64,000 nt of DNA from Monoplex corrugatus (Eukaryota > Mollusca > Gastropoda > Littorinimorpha > Ranellidae): the NCBI GenBank assembly GCA_030674185.1, contig JAPXFY010000030.1:47209395-47273394 (forward strand), given 5' to 3'. Position 1 is the stretch's first letter, and each line of letters starts with the position of its first letter. Made by a program: the position numbers and the translations under genes. Of this stretch, positions 22,600 to 34,975 are shown piece by piece. The notes under the pieces are model-generated. The model was not told the origin of the DNA. It saw only the letters and a list, made by a program, of their open reading frames with translations, and did no database searches.

Positions 22600-24760
22600 C
22601 TAGTTTTCTTTCAGGGACTTGTTTCCTCTTTAACGATGAAAGTTCTAGGTTTCCTTCAGTGAGTTGTTATCTCCTTAGTGATGAACGATTTAGTAATAAA
22701 CGTCCTAGTTCTTTTTTAATTACTTTTGTCCTCTTTACTAATAAACCTTCTAGTTTTCCCTCAGTGACTCCTTACCTGTGTTCTCTTTACATTCTATTTT
22801 TCCTTCAGTGACTTGTGTCCTCTTTAGTGATGAACCTTCTAATTTCCCTTCAGTGACTTGTGTCCTCTTTAGTGATGAACCTTCTAATTTCCCTTCAGTG
22901 ACTTGTGTCCTCTTTAGTGATGAACATTCTGTTTTTCCTTCAGTGACTTGTGTCCTCTTTAGTGATGAACCTTCTAATTTCCCTTCAGTGACTTGTGTCC
23001 TCTTTAGTGATGAACATTCTATTTTCCTTCAGTGACTTGTGTCCTCTTTAGTGATGGACATTCTATTTTTCCTTCAGTGACTTGTGTCCTCTTTAGTGTT
23101 GAACATTCTATTTTTCCTTCAGAGACTTGTTTCCTCTTTAGTGATGAACATTCTTTTCTTCCTTCAGTGACTTGTGTCCTCTTTAGTGACGAACATTCTA
23201 TTTTTCCTTCAGTGACTTGTGTCCTCTTTAGTGATGAACATTCTATTTTTCCTTCAGTGACTTGTGTCCTCTTTAGTGATGAACATTCTTTTCTTCCGTC
23301 AGTGACTTGTGTCCTCTTTAGTGATGAACATTCTATTTTTCCTTCTGTGTCTTGTGTCATCTTTAGTGATGAACATTCCATTTTTCCTTCAGTGACTTGT
23401 GTCCTCTTTAGTGATGAACCTTCTTTTCTTCTGTCAGTGACTTGTGTCCTCTTTAGTGATGAACATTCTATTTTTCCTTCAGTGACTTGTGTCCTCTTTA
23501 GTGATGAACATTCTTTTTCTTCCTTCAGTGACTTGTGTCCTCTTTAGTGATGAACATTCTATTTTTCCTTCAGTGACTTGTGTCCTCTTTAGTGACGAAC
23601 ATTCTATTTTTCCTTCAGTGACTTGTATCCTCTTTAGTGATGAGCATTATATTTTTCTTCCGGTCACTTGTGTCCTCTTTAGTAATGAATATCCTACTTT
23701 TTCTTCATTGACTTCTATTCACTTTAGGATGGACGTATTAGTTTACCTTCAGTGACTTGTGTCCTCTTTAGTGATGAACGTCCTTGTTTACCTTCAGTGA
23801 TTTGTGTCCTCTTTAGTGATGAACGTCCTAGTTTTCCTTCAGTGATTGTGTCCTCTTTAGTGATGAGTCCTTGTTTCCTTCAGTGATTGTGTCCTCTTTA
23901 GTGATGAATGTCCTTGTTTACCTTCAGTGATTGTGTCCTCTTTAGTGATGAACGTCCTTGTTTACCTTCAGTGAGTTGTGTCCTCTTTAGTGATGAACGT
24001 CCTTGTTTACCTTCAGTGATTTGTGTCCTCTTTAGAGATGAATGTCCTTGTTTACCTTCAGTGATTAATGTCCTCTTTAGTGATGAATTTCCTTGTTTAC
24101 CTTCAGTGACTAATGTCTCTTTAGTTGATGAACGTCCTAGTTTACCTTCAGTGACTTGTGTCTCTTTAGTGATGAAACGTCCTTGTTTACCTTCAGTGAT
24201 TTGTGTCCTCTTTAGTGATAACGTCCTTGTTTACCTTCAGTGACTTGTGTCCTCTTTAGTGATGAACGTCCTAGTTTATCTTCAGTGACTTGTGTCCTCT
24301 TTAGTGATGAACGTCCTTGTTTACCTTCAGTGACTTGTGTCCTCTTTAGTGATGAATGTCCTAGTTTTTCTTCAGTGACTTGTGTCCTCTTTAGTTATTA
24401 ATGTCCTTGTTTACCTTCAGTGACTTGTGTCCTCTTTAGTGATGAATGTCCTAGTTTTTCTTCAGTGACTTGTGTCCTCTTTAGTGATGAACGTCCTAGT
24501 TTTTATTCAGTGACTTGTGTCCTCTTTAGTGATGAATGTCCTAGTTTTTCTTCAGTGACTTGTGTCCTCTTTAGTGATGAATGTCCTAGTTTTTCTTCAG
24601 CGACTTCTGTCCTTTTTAACGATGAATGTCCCAATTTATATTCAGTCACTTGTGTCCTTTCTACTAATGAATGTCCTAGTTTTTCTTCATTGATTTCTAT
24701 CCTCCTTGTTGATGATCATAATGCTATTTTTTTCATTGACTTTTGTTCTCTTTAGTTCCC
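22600..24760. repeat. 45-bp minisatellite, about 48 units
   Basis: The unit is TTTCCTTCAGTGACTTGTGT followed by CCTCTTTAGTGATGAACATT and CTATT. Because 45 is divisible by three, it stays open in several frames, giving a 15-residue periodic peptide (FPSVTCVLFSDEHSI) on the plus strand and another on the minus. Three blocks differ: ACATTCTATT units to about 23740, ACGTCCTTGTTTACC units to about 24420, and ATGTCCTAGTTTTTC units to 24700. Single-base gains and losses break the frame repeatedly, so I treat it as non-coding. Confidence 0.9.
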
Positions 24761-25069
24761 AGAAACAACAACAAGAACAAAAATGCCAAAACCATGCTGT
24801 GAAAGGAAAAACTAGACCCATCATCGATCAAACACAGATCGGTGCTATCTCAAACGTAGCACTGGGCAGCGTTCAACAAAAAGTTCGCACTTTTTCTCAA
24901 TCAGAGATAAAGCACATATGACAAAACAGAAAAGATAATCAGAGAATGGTGAAGGTTTTCACAGTGTTAATTTGTCTGCTGCTGTTTGTTTATTGTGTGT
25001 CTTTAAATTTGTCAAGGTGTTTGTTTCCTTTTTGTTTTGTTGTGTTTTCTTTTGCGTCTGTGTGTAATG
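24761..25069. other. Unassigned sequence after the minisatellite
   Basis: A pyrimidine tract ending CTCTTTAG at 24757-24760 could act as a splice acceptor. A short frame (to the stop at 24919-24921) follows, but no protein family was recognised. Confidence 0.35.
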
Positions 25070-25128
25070 TGTGTGTATGTATGTGTGTGTTTATGAGTGT
25101 GTGTGTGTGTTTGTGTGTGTGTGTCTGT

Positions 25129-25202
<74 letters not shown>
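25070..25202. repeat. GT microsatellite
   Basis: GT with a few interruptions, pure from about 25134. Confidence 0.95.
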
Positions 25203-25204
<2 letters not shown>

Positions 25205-25332
25205 CCTGAAACGTATCGAACCTGGGTCAAATTGTACATGTACCTGGGACGTATCGAACCTGGGACGTATCGAACCTGGGACATATCGAACCTGGGACGC
25301 AACGAACCTGGGATGTATCGAACCTGGGATTT
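25203..25332. repeat. 16-bp tandem repeat ACGTATCGAACCTGGG
   Basis: Six to seven head-to-tail copies with a one-off interruption (TCAAATTGTACATGT). The same 16-mer forms the palindrome at 14898-14976. Confidence 0.88.
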
Positions 25333-25539
25333 AGAAGAGCCACAATTTATTTGTGATTTTTGGAGATACTTCTGAAACAGATGTGTTTTTGAGGTGCTTT
25401 TTGAAGGTAAGCAGACAACTGCTTTGTCTTAAAGATACTTGGAAGGAATTCTATGTTGTTGGTCCTAAAGCAGAGAAAGATTTATTTCTGCACGTTGTTA
25501 ATGATGCGTGAAAAGAAACCTAAATCAAATAAATTGCTA

Positions 25540-26275
25540 CTATGTTAGAAATAGAAAGCAAAGGTAAGGGGTTGGAACTAAACAGCAGGAAGACTTAAGT
25601 CATAGTGATCAGTAAAATAAACATGAAATCCCCTCATGCAAAATAACAGCAAACGGCACAGCCTTGAGACAGGTTGATAAGTGTAAATACCTGGGAACGA
25701 TCATTTCACCAGACGGCAGATGCACATCAGAAATAGCCAGCAGAATCGCCCAAGCCAAAACAGCATTAAAGAAAATGAAAAACATTCTTAACAACAAATA
25801 CCTATCAAACAATATCAGGAAGTTCTTGAATGTTATATAGAACCAATAATGGTATACGGTTGTGAGGCGTGGACAGTCAGCAAGCAAAGCCAGAACAAGA
25901 TTGAGGCAGCTGAGATGTGGTTTCTAAGAAGAATGTTGAGAGTTCCATGGACAGCAAAGAAAACAAACGAGACAGTCTTGATGGAGGCAGACGCAAGAAG
26001 ATCATTGATAAGGAAGATTAAGAAAAGAAAGGCAAACTTTATAGGCCATTTTATGAGGAAAGGGGAATGGAGCTCCTGGTCATGACAGGAAAGCTGGAGG
26101 GAAAGAGAGTACTAGGTAGACCCAAGGAGAAAATGCTAGACGGACTTGCAGAGTGGCTGAAGTCAAAGAGGGTGGAAGAGGTGCTTGAGGCAACAAGGGA
26201 TAGAAACAGATGGAAGACTATTATTGCCAACACCATAACACCATGTGGCAAGGCACCTGATGATGATGATAAATG
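25540..26275 (+). mobile_element. RTE-like LINE (family B), 3' third
   Basis: Frame-broken copy covering LEIESKGKGLELNSRKT, then YGCEAWTVSKQSQNKIEAAE, EMWFLRRMLRVPWTAKKTNE and KEKMLDGLAEWLKSKRVEEV. It ends in a GATGATGATGAT tail. It is directly followed, head to tail, by another copy. Confidence 0.85.
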
Positions 26276-26277
26276 TT

Positions 26278-27410
26278 AGAACAATGTTTCAAAAAGGAAC
26301 ATTAGAAAATGACCAGAGAGAAATAGAAAGACTGAACGTCGATATTCTAGGACTAGGGGAAATGAAATGGAAGGGAGCAGGAATGATAACACCAGGCAAG
26401 GATAAAACTATAGAAGCATACATCACCTAGAAAGATCGATTGAATTGAGAGAGGATTTATATATATATGTTTTGTTGATTACACTAAGGCTTTTGATTGG
26501 GCATAACACGAAGAATTGATCAACCAGATAGAAAGACTCAATATTGATGAAAAGGATCTAAGAAGAATAAGGAATATGTATTGGGAACAAACAGCAGCAA
26601 GGAGAATAGAAAATGATATAAGCTCTTTCCAATCTATCGAAAAAGGAATCAGGCAGGGATGTATTCTGTTGCCAGATTTGTTTTCACTTAAAAGCGAAAC
26701 CATCGTAAGAAACATTGAACAATGCCCTGTGATAAGGGTTGGAGGAAAATGATAAACACTGTTCATTATACAGATGACACCGTTCGAATTACAGAAAATT
26801 AAAAAGACCTACAAAATCGTGTGAATATGATAGTAATAAAAAAGAGAAATAAAGGGCAGGAGCTAAATAGCAAGAAGACTAACAGCAAATGGCACAATAT
26901 TGAGACACGTTGTAAAGTTTACGTACTAGGGAACAGACACCTCACCAGATGCACATTAGAAATAACCATCAGAATCAGCCAAGGTAAAACAACATTTAAA
27001 AAAATGAAAAGCGATCTTACCAATAGATGCGTATCAATTATCATCAAGAAGAGAGTTCTGCGGTTCATATAGAACTGATGCTGTTGTACGAATGTGAAGC
27101 GTCGACAGTCATCATGCAAAGTCAGAACAAAATTAAGGCAGCTGAAACGTGGTTTCTAAGAAGAATGTTAAGAGTTCCATGGAGACAATTGAGACAGTCT
27201 TGGAAGAGGCAAAAAAAAAACCCCCAAAAAACCCATTAATGAAGAACACTAGAAAAAAAGGGGCAACATTTATAGGGCATTTTATGAGGCAAGAGAAATT
27301 AAAGAACATAGTAACTACAGGAAAGCCAAAGGGAAAATGACCACCAGGGAGACCCAGGGAGAAAATACTGCATGGACTTACAGAGTGGATGAAGACAGAG
27401 TAACATTGAT
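26278..27410 (+). mobile_element. RTE-like LINE (family B), internally deleted copy
   Basis: Pieces in order: endonuclease start (TMFQKGTLENDQREIERLNV, then DILGLGEMKWKG), a jump to the palm (FVDYTKAFDW-like, IRNMYWEQTAARRIEND, GIRQGCILLPDLFS), a decayed catalytic box (YTDDT) and the C-terminal end (IGHFMRQEKLKNIVTTGKPK). Most of the endonuclease and fingers are missing, and there are several stops. Confidence 0.8.
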
Positions 27411-27660
27411 GTTGAATGATTGGATCAAGATAGCTGTTGCTTCAAAGTATTTTTGAATTACTGTTTATGTTAATATTGTCTTTGAATATGCTTATGTAAC
27501 TATAATTTCATACTCTGTAGATGTATGGATTGAGAGATATGTCTCTGTTCTTGTAAAGGAAGAGGATTCAACTGTCTGTATTGTGTGGAGTTCAGGAAAA
27601 AATAGTTGTATGCTTTATAGAGGTTTCTGTTCCCTAATGACTACAGCAGTGACAACCAGT

Positions 27661-28002
27661 CGCCGTGGTGTAGTGGTTAGCGCAACGGATTACCGTCTTG
27701 AAGATTGTGGGTTCGAATCCCCATCAGTCCTTTCAAAAATCATTGTGGGATTTTTCAGCTCTAACCGGCTCCTACCGAGAGTTGGGCATGTTATGGGCTC
27801 ATTGGGAAGACTGGGACCACACAGTTGAGTCTCATCCACTTCAGGGATGCGTCTTTGAGGGTGTTGATCAATCTTCTGACCAGCACCGCAGGTGTCTGTA
27901 TCTCTCAGTCCTGGTTGATGCCAGGATTTGTTATGATAGTAAGCGAAGAGTACAGTCCTGTCACGCAGTCTCAATCCTTGATGGAACTCCATAACATCAT
28001 GA
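27661..28002 (+). mobile_element. tRNA-derived SINE (family 1)
   Basis: The head begins CGCCGTGGTGTAGTGGTTAG, with A box TGGTGTAGTGG (27666-27676) and B box GGTTCGAATCC (27710-27720), spaced as in a tRNA promoter. A roughly 270-bp body follows and ends ATGGAACTCCATAACATC. The antisense copy at 1085-1503 shares head and tail. Pol III would transcribe it from the internal boxes. Confidence 0.9.
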
Positions 28003-28137
28003 TTATCCTCCTCATTGGCATCATCATCACAATATTGTAAACACTGTGCCAGACCTGTGGCATTAAGGTGGCATAGATAATGGGGGAAAAATGGTAAGCA
28101 TTAAGGTGACCTCCCTGAGTGTGATGATCCTTAAAAA

Positions 28138-28600
28138 AGTACTAGTAGTAGTAGTAGTAGTAGCAGTAGTAGTAGTAGTAGTAGTGGTGGTAGTAGTAGT
28201 AGTAGTGGAAGTAGAAGTGGTAATAATAGTGGTAGTTCATGGTGGAAGCAGCAGCAGCAGGAGCAGTAGTAGTAGTAGAAGTAGTAGTGATATTAATAGT
28301 AGTGGTAGTAGTGGTAGTAATAGTGGTAGTAGCAATGGTAGTAATAGTGGTGGTGCTGGAAGCAGCAGCAGTGGTATCATCATCATCATCATCATCATCA
28401 TAATCAACATCACTACCATCATCATCATCATCACCATCATCATTAAATTCATTACCATCATGATTATTATTACTTAGAGTATTATCATCATTGGTATAAT
28501 CATTATAATGATTTTTATCATCGGTATTATTATTACATAATTAGTGTTATTGATATCATCATCATCATCGTCGTCGTCATCATCATCATCATCAGAGCAA
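28138..28600. repeat. TAG/GTA and ATC trinucleotide microsatellites
   Basis: Imperfect TAG/GTA repeats with GCAGCA and GGT interruptions run to about 28375. ATC/ATT repeats follow to 28594, directly abutting the receptor A frame. Confidence 0.92.
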
Positions 28601-28601
28601 C

Positions 28602-30234
28602 ATGACCACCACCACCACCAGCATCACTCCTGATCCACTGAACATCAGAGACCCCTGTCCTGGTATAGACTACATCATGAATCAGAACCAAACAAACTAC
28701 ACAGTCTTACAAGTCAATGTGTCATGCTGCTGGGAAACGGTATTTAGACGCTTTTTGACACACCAAAGAGTGGTGTATGGGATGTGTAATAAGTTCACAA
28801 CTTTCTGTCTGCTGCATGTAGAGCCACCACAGGGTATGCTAGTTCGGGCTCGGGTTCAACGATTGGAATATTGGTGTGGCTCTACTCCTTGGATCGCAAC
28901 GATATTATCAAGAATTATTGCCAAAAGTTCACTGGAAGTGTGGAAAATAAATTGCGCTCGTCATTCTATGGCAGAAGATTACATCGAATCATCTGGAAAC
29001 AGCATGTCTTTTGTGCACTACAACAAATCTTTAATTAGACTACATATACAGACAATTGAAGACCACAGTTTTGTTAAAGTATCTACATCGCCATATTGTG
29101 GGTACATGATATTACCACGTCAGAGTTTCCTTTCGACAGCTTCTCATCACATCTGGGAAGAAGTGACAGCACCCCCTGGGTGTGTCATCATGGTCAGTTT
29201 CCAGGGAACAACGTACAAATGGTTCAAACCTGTAACGTATGCAGACTTGATTTACACACAACTAGATACACGTCAAAGTGTCCTGCGAGTTCATGGTGAC
29301 AGTAATTCATCAGCTCGCATTTTCCCTACGACACATATTCAAATTCATGTCAGCAGTGTGGGTAAAGTAAAGTTATTTTATAGTGCCAGTCTGAAAATAC
29401 TCATTTCTTTTCATCCAGAGCCAGTTAAACCCCATCACTTACCCAATGGTCTGTTCAACTGTTCTGTTGATTATTATTCCAGTTTTCAGCATCACTTGGA
29501 CTGTAACCTGAAGTCAGAGTGTGAAAATGGACAGGATGAAACAGAGCACTGTCCCTTCAGCAGTCCTGGTTGTCAGGGTTTGGTGGCGTCACTTAACAAA
29601 TGTTTTGCATATATTAAACTAGAGGTTTGTTTGACTCCTACACTGGCAGCATATGAGTGTCAGAAGATGGGTGGACAGCTGGCTTCAATCAAAACCAGAC
29701 AGGAGCAAAACGATTTCCTGCAAATCTTTAATCATCGTGACGACTTCAGAATGTTGTCAGGTTACTTATCAGGCTGGATGTCTGTGACTTTTATGTACAG
29801 CAGGTTCCGTCATTGGTCTGACAACACACTGATCTACAACATTGTTCATTTCTTTGTCTACAGATACAGTCCCACAAGGTCCATTCAATATGGGGATCTA
29901 GATGCACGCTTGTATCAATTTGCTAGCTATTCGGACCGCATAGTTTGTCAGGTGAAATCACAATCACAATACCTGCATTTTGTTCAAACAGCTAAGTTCC
30001 CTGTTTTAGATCAAGCCCTGACCCTTTTCATACAGACACAGCGGACGTTGTCGCATTGTCCAGCGGGTCACATGGCACATACATTTTTGTCCTGCGATCT
30101 TCAAGTTCTATGTGGACAAAAGATGTATTCAAGATCATGTGAGTTCTGGAACATGAGCATTAAAAACACAGACACACTTATTTTTCCTGGAAAGCACGTT
30201 AGCTACGACATTGTGATGTTTGTCTGTGATGATG
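28602..30234 (+). pseudogene. Receptor paralogue A: CUB-like, LDLa and C-type lectin part, 3' end lost
   Basis: An uninterrupted frame of about 544 host codons. Two CUB-like beta-sandwich segments come first (about 28640-29080 and 29090-29410). They are followed by an LDLa module (LFNCSVDYYSSFQHHLDCN to CENGQDETEHC) and a C-type-lectin-like domain (GCQGLVASLNKCFAYIKLEV, MGGQLASIKTRQEQNDFLQI, ending DRIVCQV). A Cys-rich linker ends FVCDDE. LDLa modules bind calcium and protein ligands, and lectin-like domains bind sugars or proteins. The row matches paralogue B at 36.1-39.4 kb, which continues into LRR and 7TM parts. Here the match stops at the codon for CDDE, and L2-like LINE sequence continues in frame for another 50 codons. 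No signal peptide is visible at the ATG at 28602, which lies in a microsatellite, so an upstream exon is likely. Confidence 0.7.
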
Positions 30235-31479
30235 AGCCTCACTCCGAGTGGTTACAGGCTTGCTTCTTTCCATCGCTCATCCCGAGGTGGTGGTATCGCC
30301 ATCCTCTACAACGACTCACTCCATTCCCGCCTGTCTTTCTCGCAGTCTCTGCCTTTCTCCCATCCTTCTTTCGAGCACGTTGAAGTATCCTTCCAATCCA
30401 CCCCTCACCCCATCACCTTCTCCTGTGTCTATCGACCTCCACCTAGCTCTGCCAACAAGCTAACCACATCCATGTTTCTCTCTGACTTTGATCAACTTCT
30501 TGATTACTACTGTCTCTTACCTGGAAATCTCATCATTCTAGGTGACATCAATGTCCACTATGACAACACTCACCGTTATGACACCAGACATATCATCAAC
30601 TCTCTGTCCAATCACAATATGACTCAACACATTTCTGAACCAACCCATCAAAAAGGTCACATTCTTGACTGGATCATTTCTCGTGATCACCACAATTCCG
30701 CTACTGACAACTGCTTAGTTCTTTCTACCCGTCTAACGTCAGCCCTTCCATCTGACCACTCTGCAATTCTCTGTTCTCTCGACATTTCTCCTCCTTCCCG
30801 TACCATGCGCACAGTGACTCGACGCAATCTCAAATCTATCGACCTCTCCACATTTTCATCTGATGCCTCCCGTCTCCTTTCTGAAAAGTCACATAACCTT
30901 GCCGATGAATTCTATACTACTCTCCACCATCTTCTGGACACTCATGCTCCAGCCACAACCCGTCCTTTACCTGACCGCCCCCCTACCCCCTGGCTCACTC
31001 ATGAGATCGCCTGTGCAAAACGTGCCCGCCGCAGAGCAGAGCGCCGCTGGCGCAAATCCAAACTCACTGTACACAGGCAACTTTTCCAAGCCTCTAAAAC
31101 AAAAGTATCCACCCTCATTGCATCAGCAAAAACAAGCTATTTCCAAACCAAAATCCTGAATGCCTCTTCTTCAAAAGAACTCTTTACAACCATGAATCAT
31201 CTCCTTGGCACACGAAAAGATTTACCTCTCCCAACAAAACATACAAATGAAGAACTCCCATCTGTATTCTCCAACTATTTCACCACCAAAATACAAACTC
31301 TTCGTGACAGGCTTGACAGGACACCCTGTCAACCATGCCCACCTGACCCTTCCTTCTCTGGCACACCTCTTACTACTTTTAACCCAGTCTCACAAGAAGA
31401 AATTCTCAACACAATCAGATCCATGTCGTTCAAAACCTGCGAACTGGATCCTCTTCCAGGTTCTCTCTACGCCGACTGT
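30235..31479 (+). mobile_element. L2-like LINE (family A), endonuclease fragment truncated at both ends
   Basis: Nearly identical to 51024-52270 of the full-length copy. It covers RGGGIAILYNDSLHSRLSFS, LIILGDINVHYDN and LPSDHSAILC (endonuclease motifs) up to ELDPLPGSLY. It lacks the reverse transcriptase and the 3' UTR, so unlike the other copies it is not a simple 5' truncation. Its left edge cuts receptor paralogue A. At its right edge (near 31479) unrelated sequence begins. Confidence 0.92.
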
Positions 31480-32489
31480 GAAGGCGCGACGAAGAAGTCC
31501 TTTAATCGGTGAGCACATCACCTTCCAGAGCTGAGTCCTGGGGATCCCACCTTCATGAAGGAGGAAGGGGAAAAGGGCTGTAAGCGTCCAGGTGAGGTGA
31601 TTAACAGTGTGCTCTGAGGTCCTACATTGTCAAGACTGATGAAGGAGAGCTGAGACGTAACTGCAAGCATCTCAGGTTATATATATATATATCAATCAAG
31701 AGTCAAGTTTCAGGTGTGGAGCAGCAGCAGCCCAAGCCTGAGAGTCTAGCACTTCTCTGACACCAGGGCTACAGCAGCTGAGTGCTCTAGTGCATCAGCC
31801 ATAGTCACCACAGTCACTGATGGAGCCGCCGCTGCCGCCACTGCCGACCCCGCCACCGCCACCTGGTCAGTTAACCTTTGTGACGTCATCACAACCTTCA
31901 GGAAACCGCATGATATACCAGATTAGCTTTACATCACGAAGTCTGGCTGAGCTATCAACAAGCCTTCCAGATTCCACTGCGTCATCTTTGTGGTGCAGCT
32001 CTCTATTTCGTGAAGACCTAGTGAAGGTTGCCTTGCTCGACAGATAGTTTTGTGGTCATGTTCTGTGGATTATTCAGTGTTAGTGATACGGCTCAAGATT
32101 AGAGTCTGATGTGTCATCAATTAGTGAAGCCATGAGTGTGGTTTGTGCAACTGTTTATTCTTTTATGCAAGGAGATATTGGCATATGTTGTGTTATTTCA
32201 TGTCCAGTAAGTGAAACTCTGGAACATGTGCATAATATCCACGTATTTCTTGACCAGTCGAAGGTTGCTTCAAAGATACAGTCCAAGAGTTGGATCCCAG
32301 TTGAGAGTTCCTGTTTCCATTCATATGAATTCGATTTGTGTAATTGTATTTCAAATCTATAGACGAAGGTGTCGTATAACAAGCTTATGGTTCACTAACA
32401 GTCCAAGGGATACCACCGTTGCTATCCGGTCATATTGTCAGTCAGATTACCTCCCCTCAGTTCGGTAACTGACAGCGAATGCATACAGA
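31480..32489. other. Unassigned sequence
   Basis: No gene or known repeat was recognised. A short TA tract is at 31679-31692, and a Pro-rich 75-codon frame at 31820-32047 has no family features. Confidence 0.45.
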
Positions 32490-32569
32490 AAAATGGTTCT
32501 AGTTTCAATCCCCTAAATCGCCTGTTTGGTACACAATACATTCATTGCTTACATCCATGCGTTCATCCT

Positions 32570-32989
32570 AACACGACAGGTACAATTTCAAAAGACACTT
32601 AAAGGCACACAGCATAGGAATTATGCAACTCAAAAGACCCCTGAAGGCACACAGCTCAGTAATAGTACAACTGAAAAGAACTCATGATGACAGCACAGGA
32701 AATAGTACAACTGAACAGAATTCCTGAAGAGACAGAGCACAGGAGATAGTACAACTCAAACGAACTCATGAAAACACAGCACAGGAAACAGAACAAGTGA
32801 AAATAACCCCTGGAGGCACACAGCACAGATAATAATACAACTCAAAACAAATGTTGAAGGCGCTAGCATGGGAAATAGTACAACCCATTCTGTCTAGTAG
32901 TTAAAACAACACTGAAGGCTAAAACTGCGCTGCACAAGAGTACAAACTATTATGTTTGAAATAAACGTTGCATACAATGATGTAGTTTA

Positions 32990-33060
<71 letters not shown>
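32570..33060. repeat. Duplicated flank, copy 1, ending in a CT tract
   Basis: Short units around CACACAGCACAGGAAATAGT and ACAACTCAAAAGAACTCATG lead to a unique end and then a CT microsatellite from 32994. The unique end contains CATTCTGTCTAGTAGTT, ACACTGAAGGCTAAAACTG, AACGTTGCATACAATGATG and AGTTTAGC. The same order occurs at 35290-35910 just upstream of receptor B. Confidence 0.85.
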
Positions 33061-33063
<3 letters not shown>

Positions 33064-33365
33064 CCTCTTTCTCTCTTTTCTCTCTCTTTCTCTCTCTCCC
33101 TCTTTCCCTCCTCTTCTCTTTCTCTGGTTTTCTTTTCTTATTGGTGGGTGGATGTGTTGGTGGATGGGTTGTTTCAGGGGTGGTTTGTTGGTTGTTGTCT
33201 TGACTGTGTTGAAAGAAGGTCAAGTAGGCATCGCATAATCTTCGTGGGGTTGTGTTTTGTGGTTCTGAGGATAACTTTCATTTCTTTGTTTTGTATTACA
33301 ACATGGTATAATTCAAACAGATGACATTGTTCAATGCCTTTAGCCACCATTGTTTTCAGGACTGA
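33061..33365. other. Unassigned sequence after the CT tract
   Basis: Pyrimidine-rich, then non-repetitive; no gene recognised. Confidence 0.5.
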
Positions 33366-34975
33366 AAGTCCTTTTTACATTTAAGTGTACTATTCCCCAC
33401 CTGTCTATAGGGGTAAATAGAATCAGTAGACAGAATCCTGCATGAATGTAGACAGGATCCTTCATTAGATGTAGCAATAGACATGATCATGGATAAATGT
33501 AACAGCAGACAGGATCCTTCATGGATGTAGCAGTAGGCAAGCACACACGTCTATAGCAGTAAATATAATCAGCAGACAGACTTTTGCATGGGTATGACAG
33601 TAGACAGGCTCCTTCATAGATGTAGCAGTAGACAGGATCATTTATGGATGTAGTAGTAGACAGACTCCTCCATAATTGTAGCAGTAAATACAATCCGTAG
33701 ACAGAATCCTGCATGGATGTGCCAATAGATAGGATTTTGCATAAATGTACATGTAGTAGTAGACAAAGTCCTTGATGGATGTAGTAGTAGACAGAGTCCT
33801 TGATGGATGTAGTATAGACAGAGTCCTTGATGGATGTAGTAGTAGACAGAGTCCTTGATGGATGTAGTAGTAGACAGAGTCCTTGATGGATGTAGTAGTA
33901 GACAGAATCCTTGATGGATGTAGTAGTAGACAGAGTCCTTGATGGATGTAGTAGTAGACAGAGTCCTTGATGGATGTAGTAGTAGACAGAGTCCTTGATG
34001 GATGTAGTAATAGACAGAGTCCTGGATGATTGTAGTAATAGACAGAGTCCTTGATGGATGTAGTAGTAGACAGAGTCCTTGATGGATGTAGTAATAGACA
34101 GAGTCCTGATGTGATGGTAGTAGTAGACAGAGTCCTTGATAGATGTAGTAGTAGACAGAGTCCTTGATGGATGTGCCAATAGATAGGATTTTGCATAAAT
34201 GTACATGTAGTAGTAGACAGAGTCCTTGATGGATGTAGTAGTAGACAGACTCCTTGATGGATGTAGCAGTAGACAGGATCCTTCATGGATGTAGCCAGTA
34301 GACAGGATCCTGCATGGATGTAGCGGGTGACAGGATCCTTTATATATGTAGTTGTAGATAGGATCCTTCATGGGTGTAGTAGTAAACAGACTCTTGCAAA
34401 TTGTAGCAGTAAATAGAATGAGTAGCCAGAATCCAGCATGGGTATAACAGTAGACTGGATCCTTCAAGAATGGAGCAGTAGATAGGATCCTGCATGGGTG
34501 TAGTAGTAGACAGGATCCTGCACAATTTTAGCAATAGATTAATCTGCCATGGGTGTGCCAATAGACAGGATCTTGCATGAAAGAAGTAGTAGACAGGATC
34601 CTTCATTGATGCTGCAGTGACAGACTCATGATGCTGCAGTAGCAGGATCCTTCATTGATGTAGCAATAGACAGGATCCTTCATGGATATAACATTATATA
34701 AGATCCTCCATGGATCCAACAGTAGACAAGATCCTTCATGGATGTAGCAATAGACAGGATCCTTCATGGATGTAGCAATAGACAGGATCCTTCATGGATT
34801 AGCATAAACAGGATACCTTCATGGATGTAGCAATTGACAGATTCTTCATGAATGTAGCAGTAGACAGGATCCTTCATGGATGTAGCAATAAAAGGATTCT
34901 TCATGGATATAGCAGTGGACAGATACTTCATAAATGTAGTATTAGACAGGTTCATTTCCAGAAAAAGGTTGGGAA
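33366..34975. repeat. 28-bp minisatellite, about 55 units
   Basis: The unit is GTCCTTGATGGATGTAGTAG followed by TAGACAGA; the outer parts use GGATCCTTCATGG instead. The central block (33760-34170) is the most regular. Three units make 84 bases, which produces long minus-strand frames with a 28-residue period (to 326 codons). These vanish where the period slips, so they are not genes. Confidence 0.9.

Noticed and set aside
22778..23547. Plus-strand frames with a 15-residue repeat, as possible silk- or antifreeze-like proteins
   Set aside because: The 45-bp period explains the open frames on both strands; frame-breaking indels and the lack of signal peptide or start context argue against a gene. 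Kept only as a finding to test.
27661..27735. Possible functional tRNA gene
   Set aside because: The boxes are good, but no closing acceptor stem follows the B box, and a SINE body continues for 270 bp, with a second copy elsewhere.
33487..34467. 326-codon minus-strand frame
   Set aside because: It follows the 28-bp minisatellite (three units per 28 residues) and lacks any protein features.
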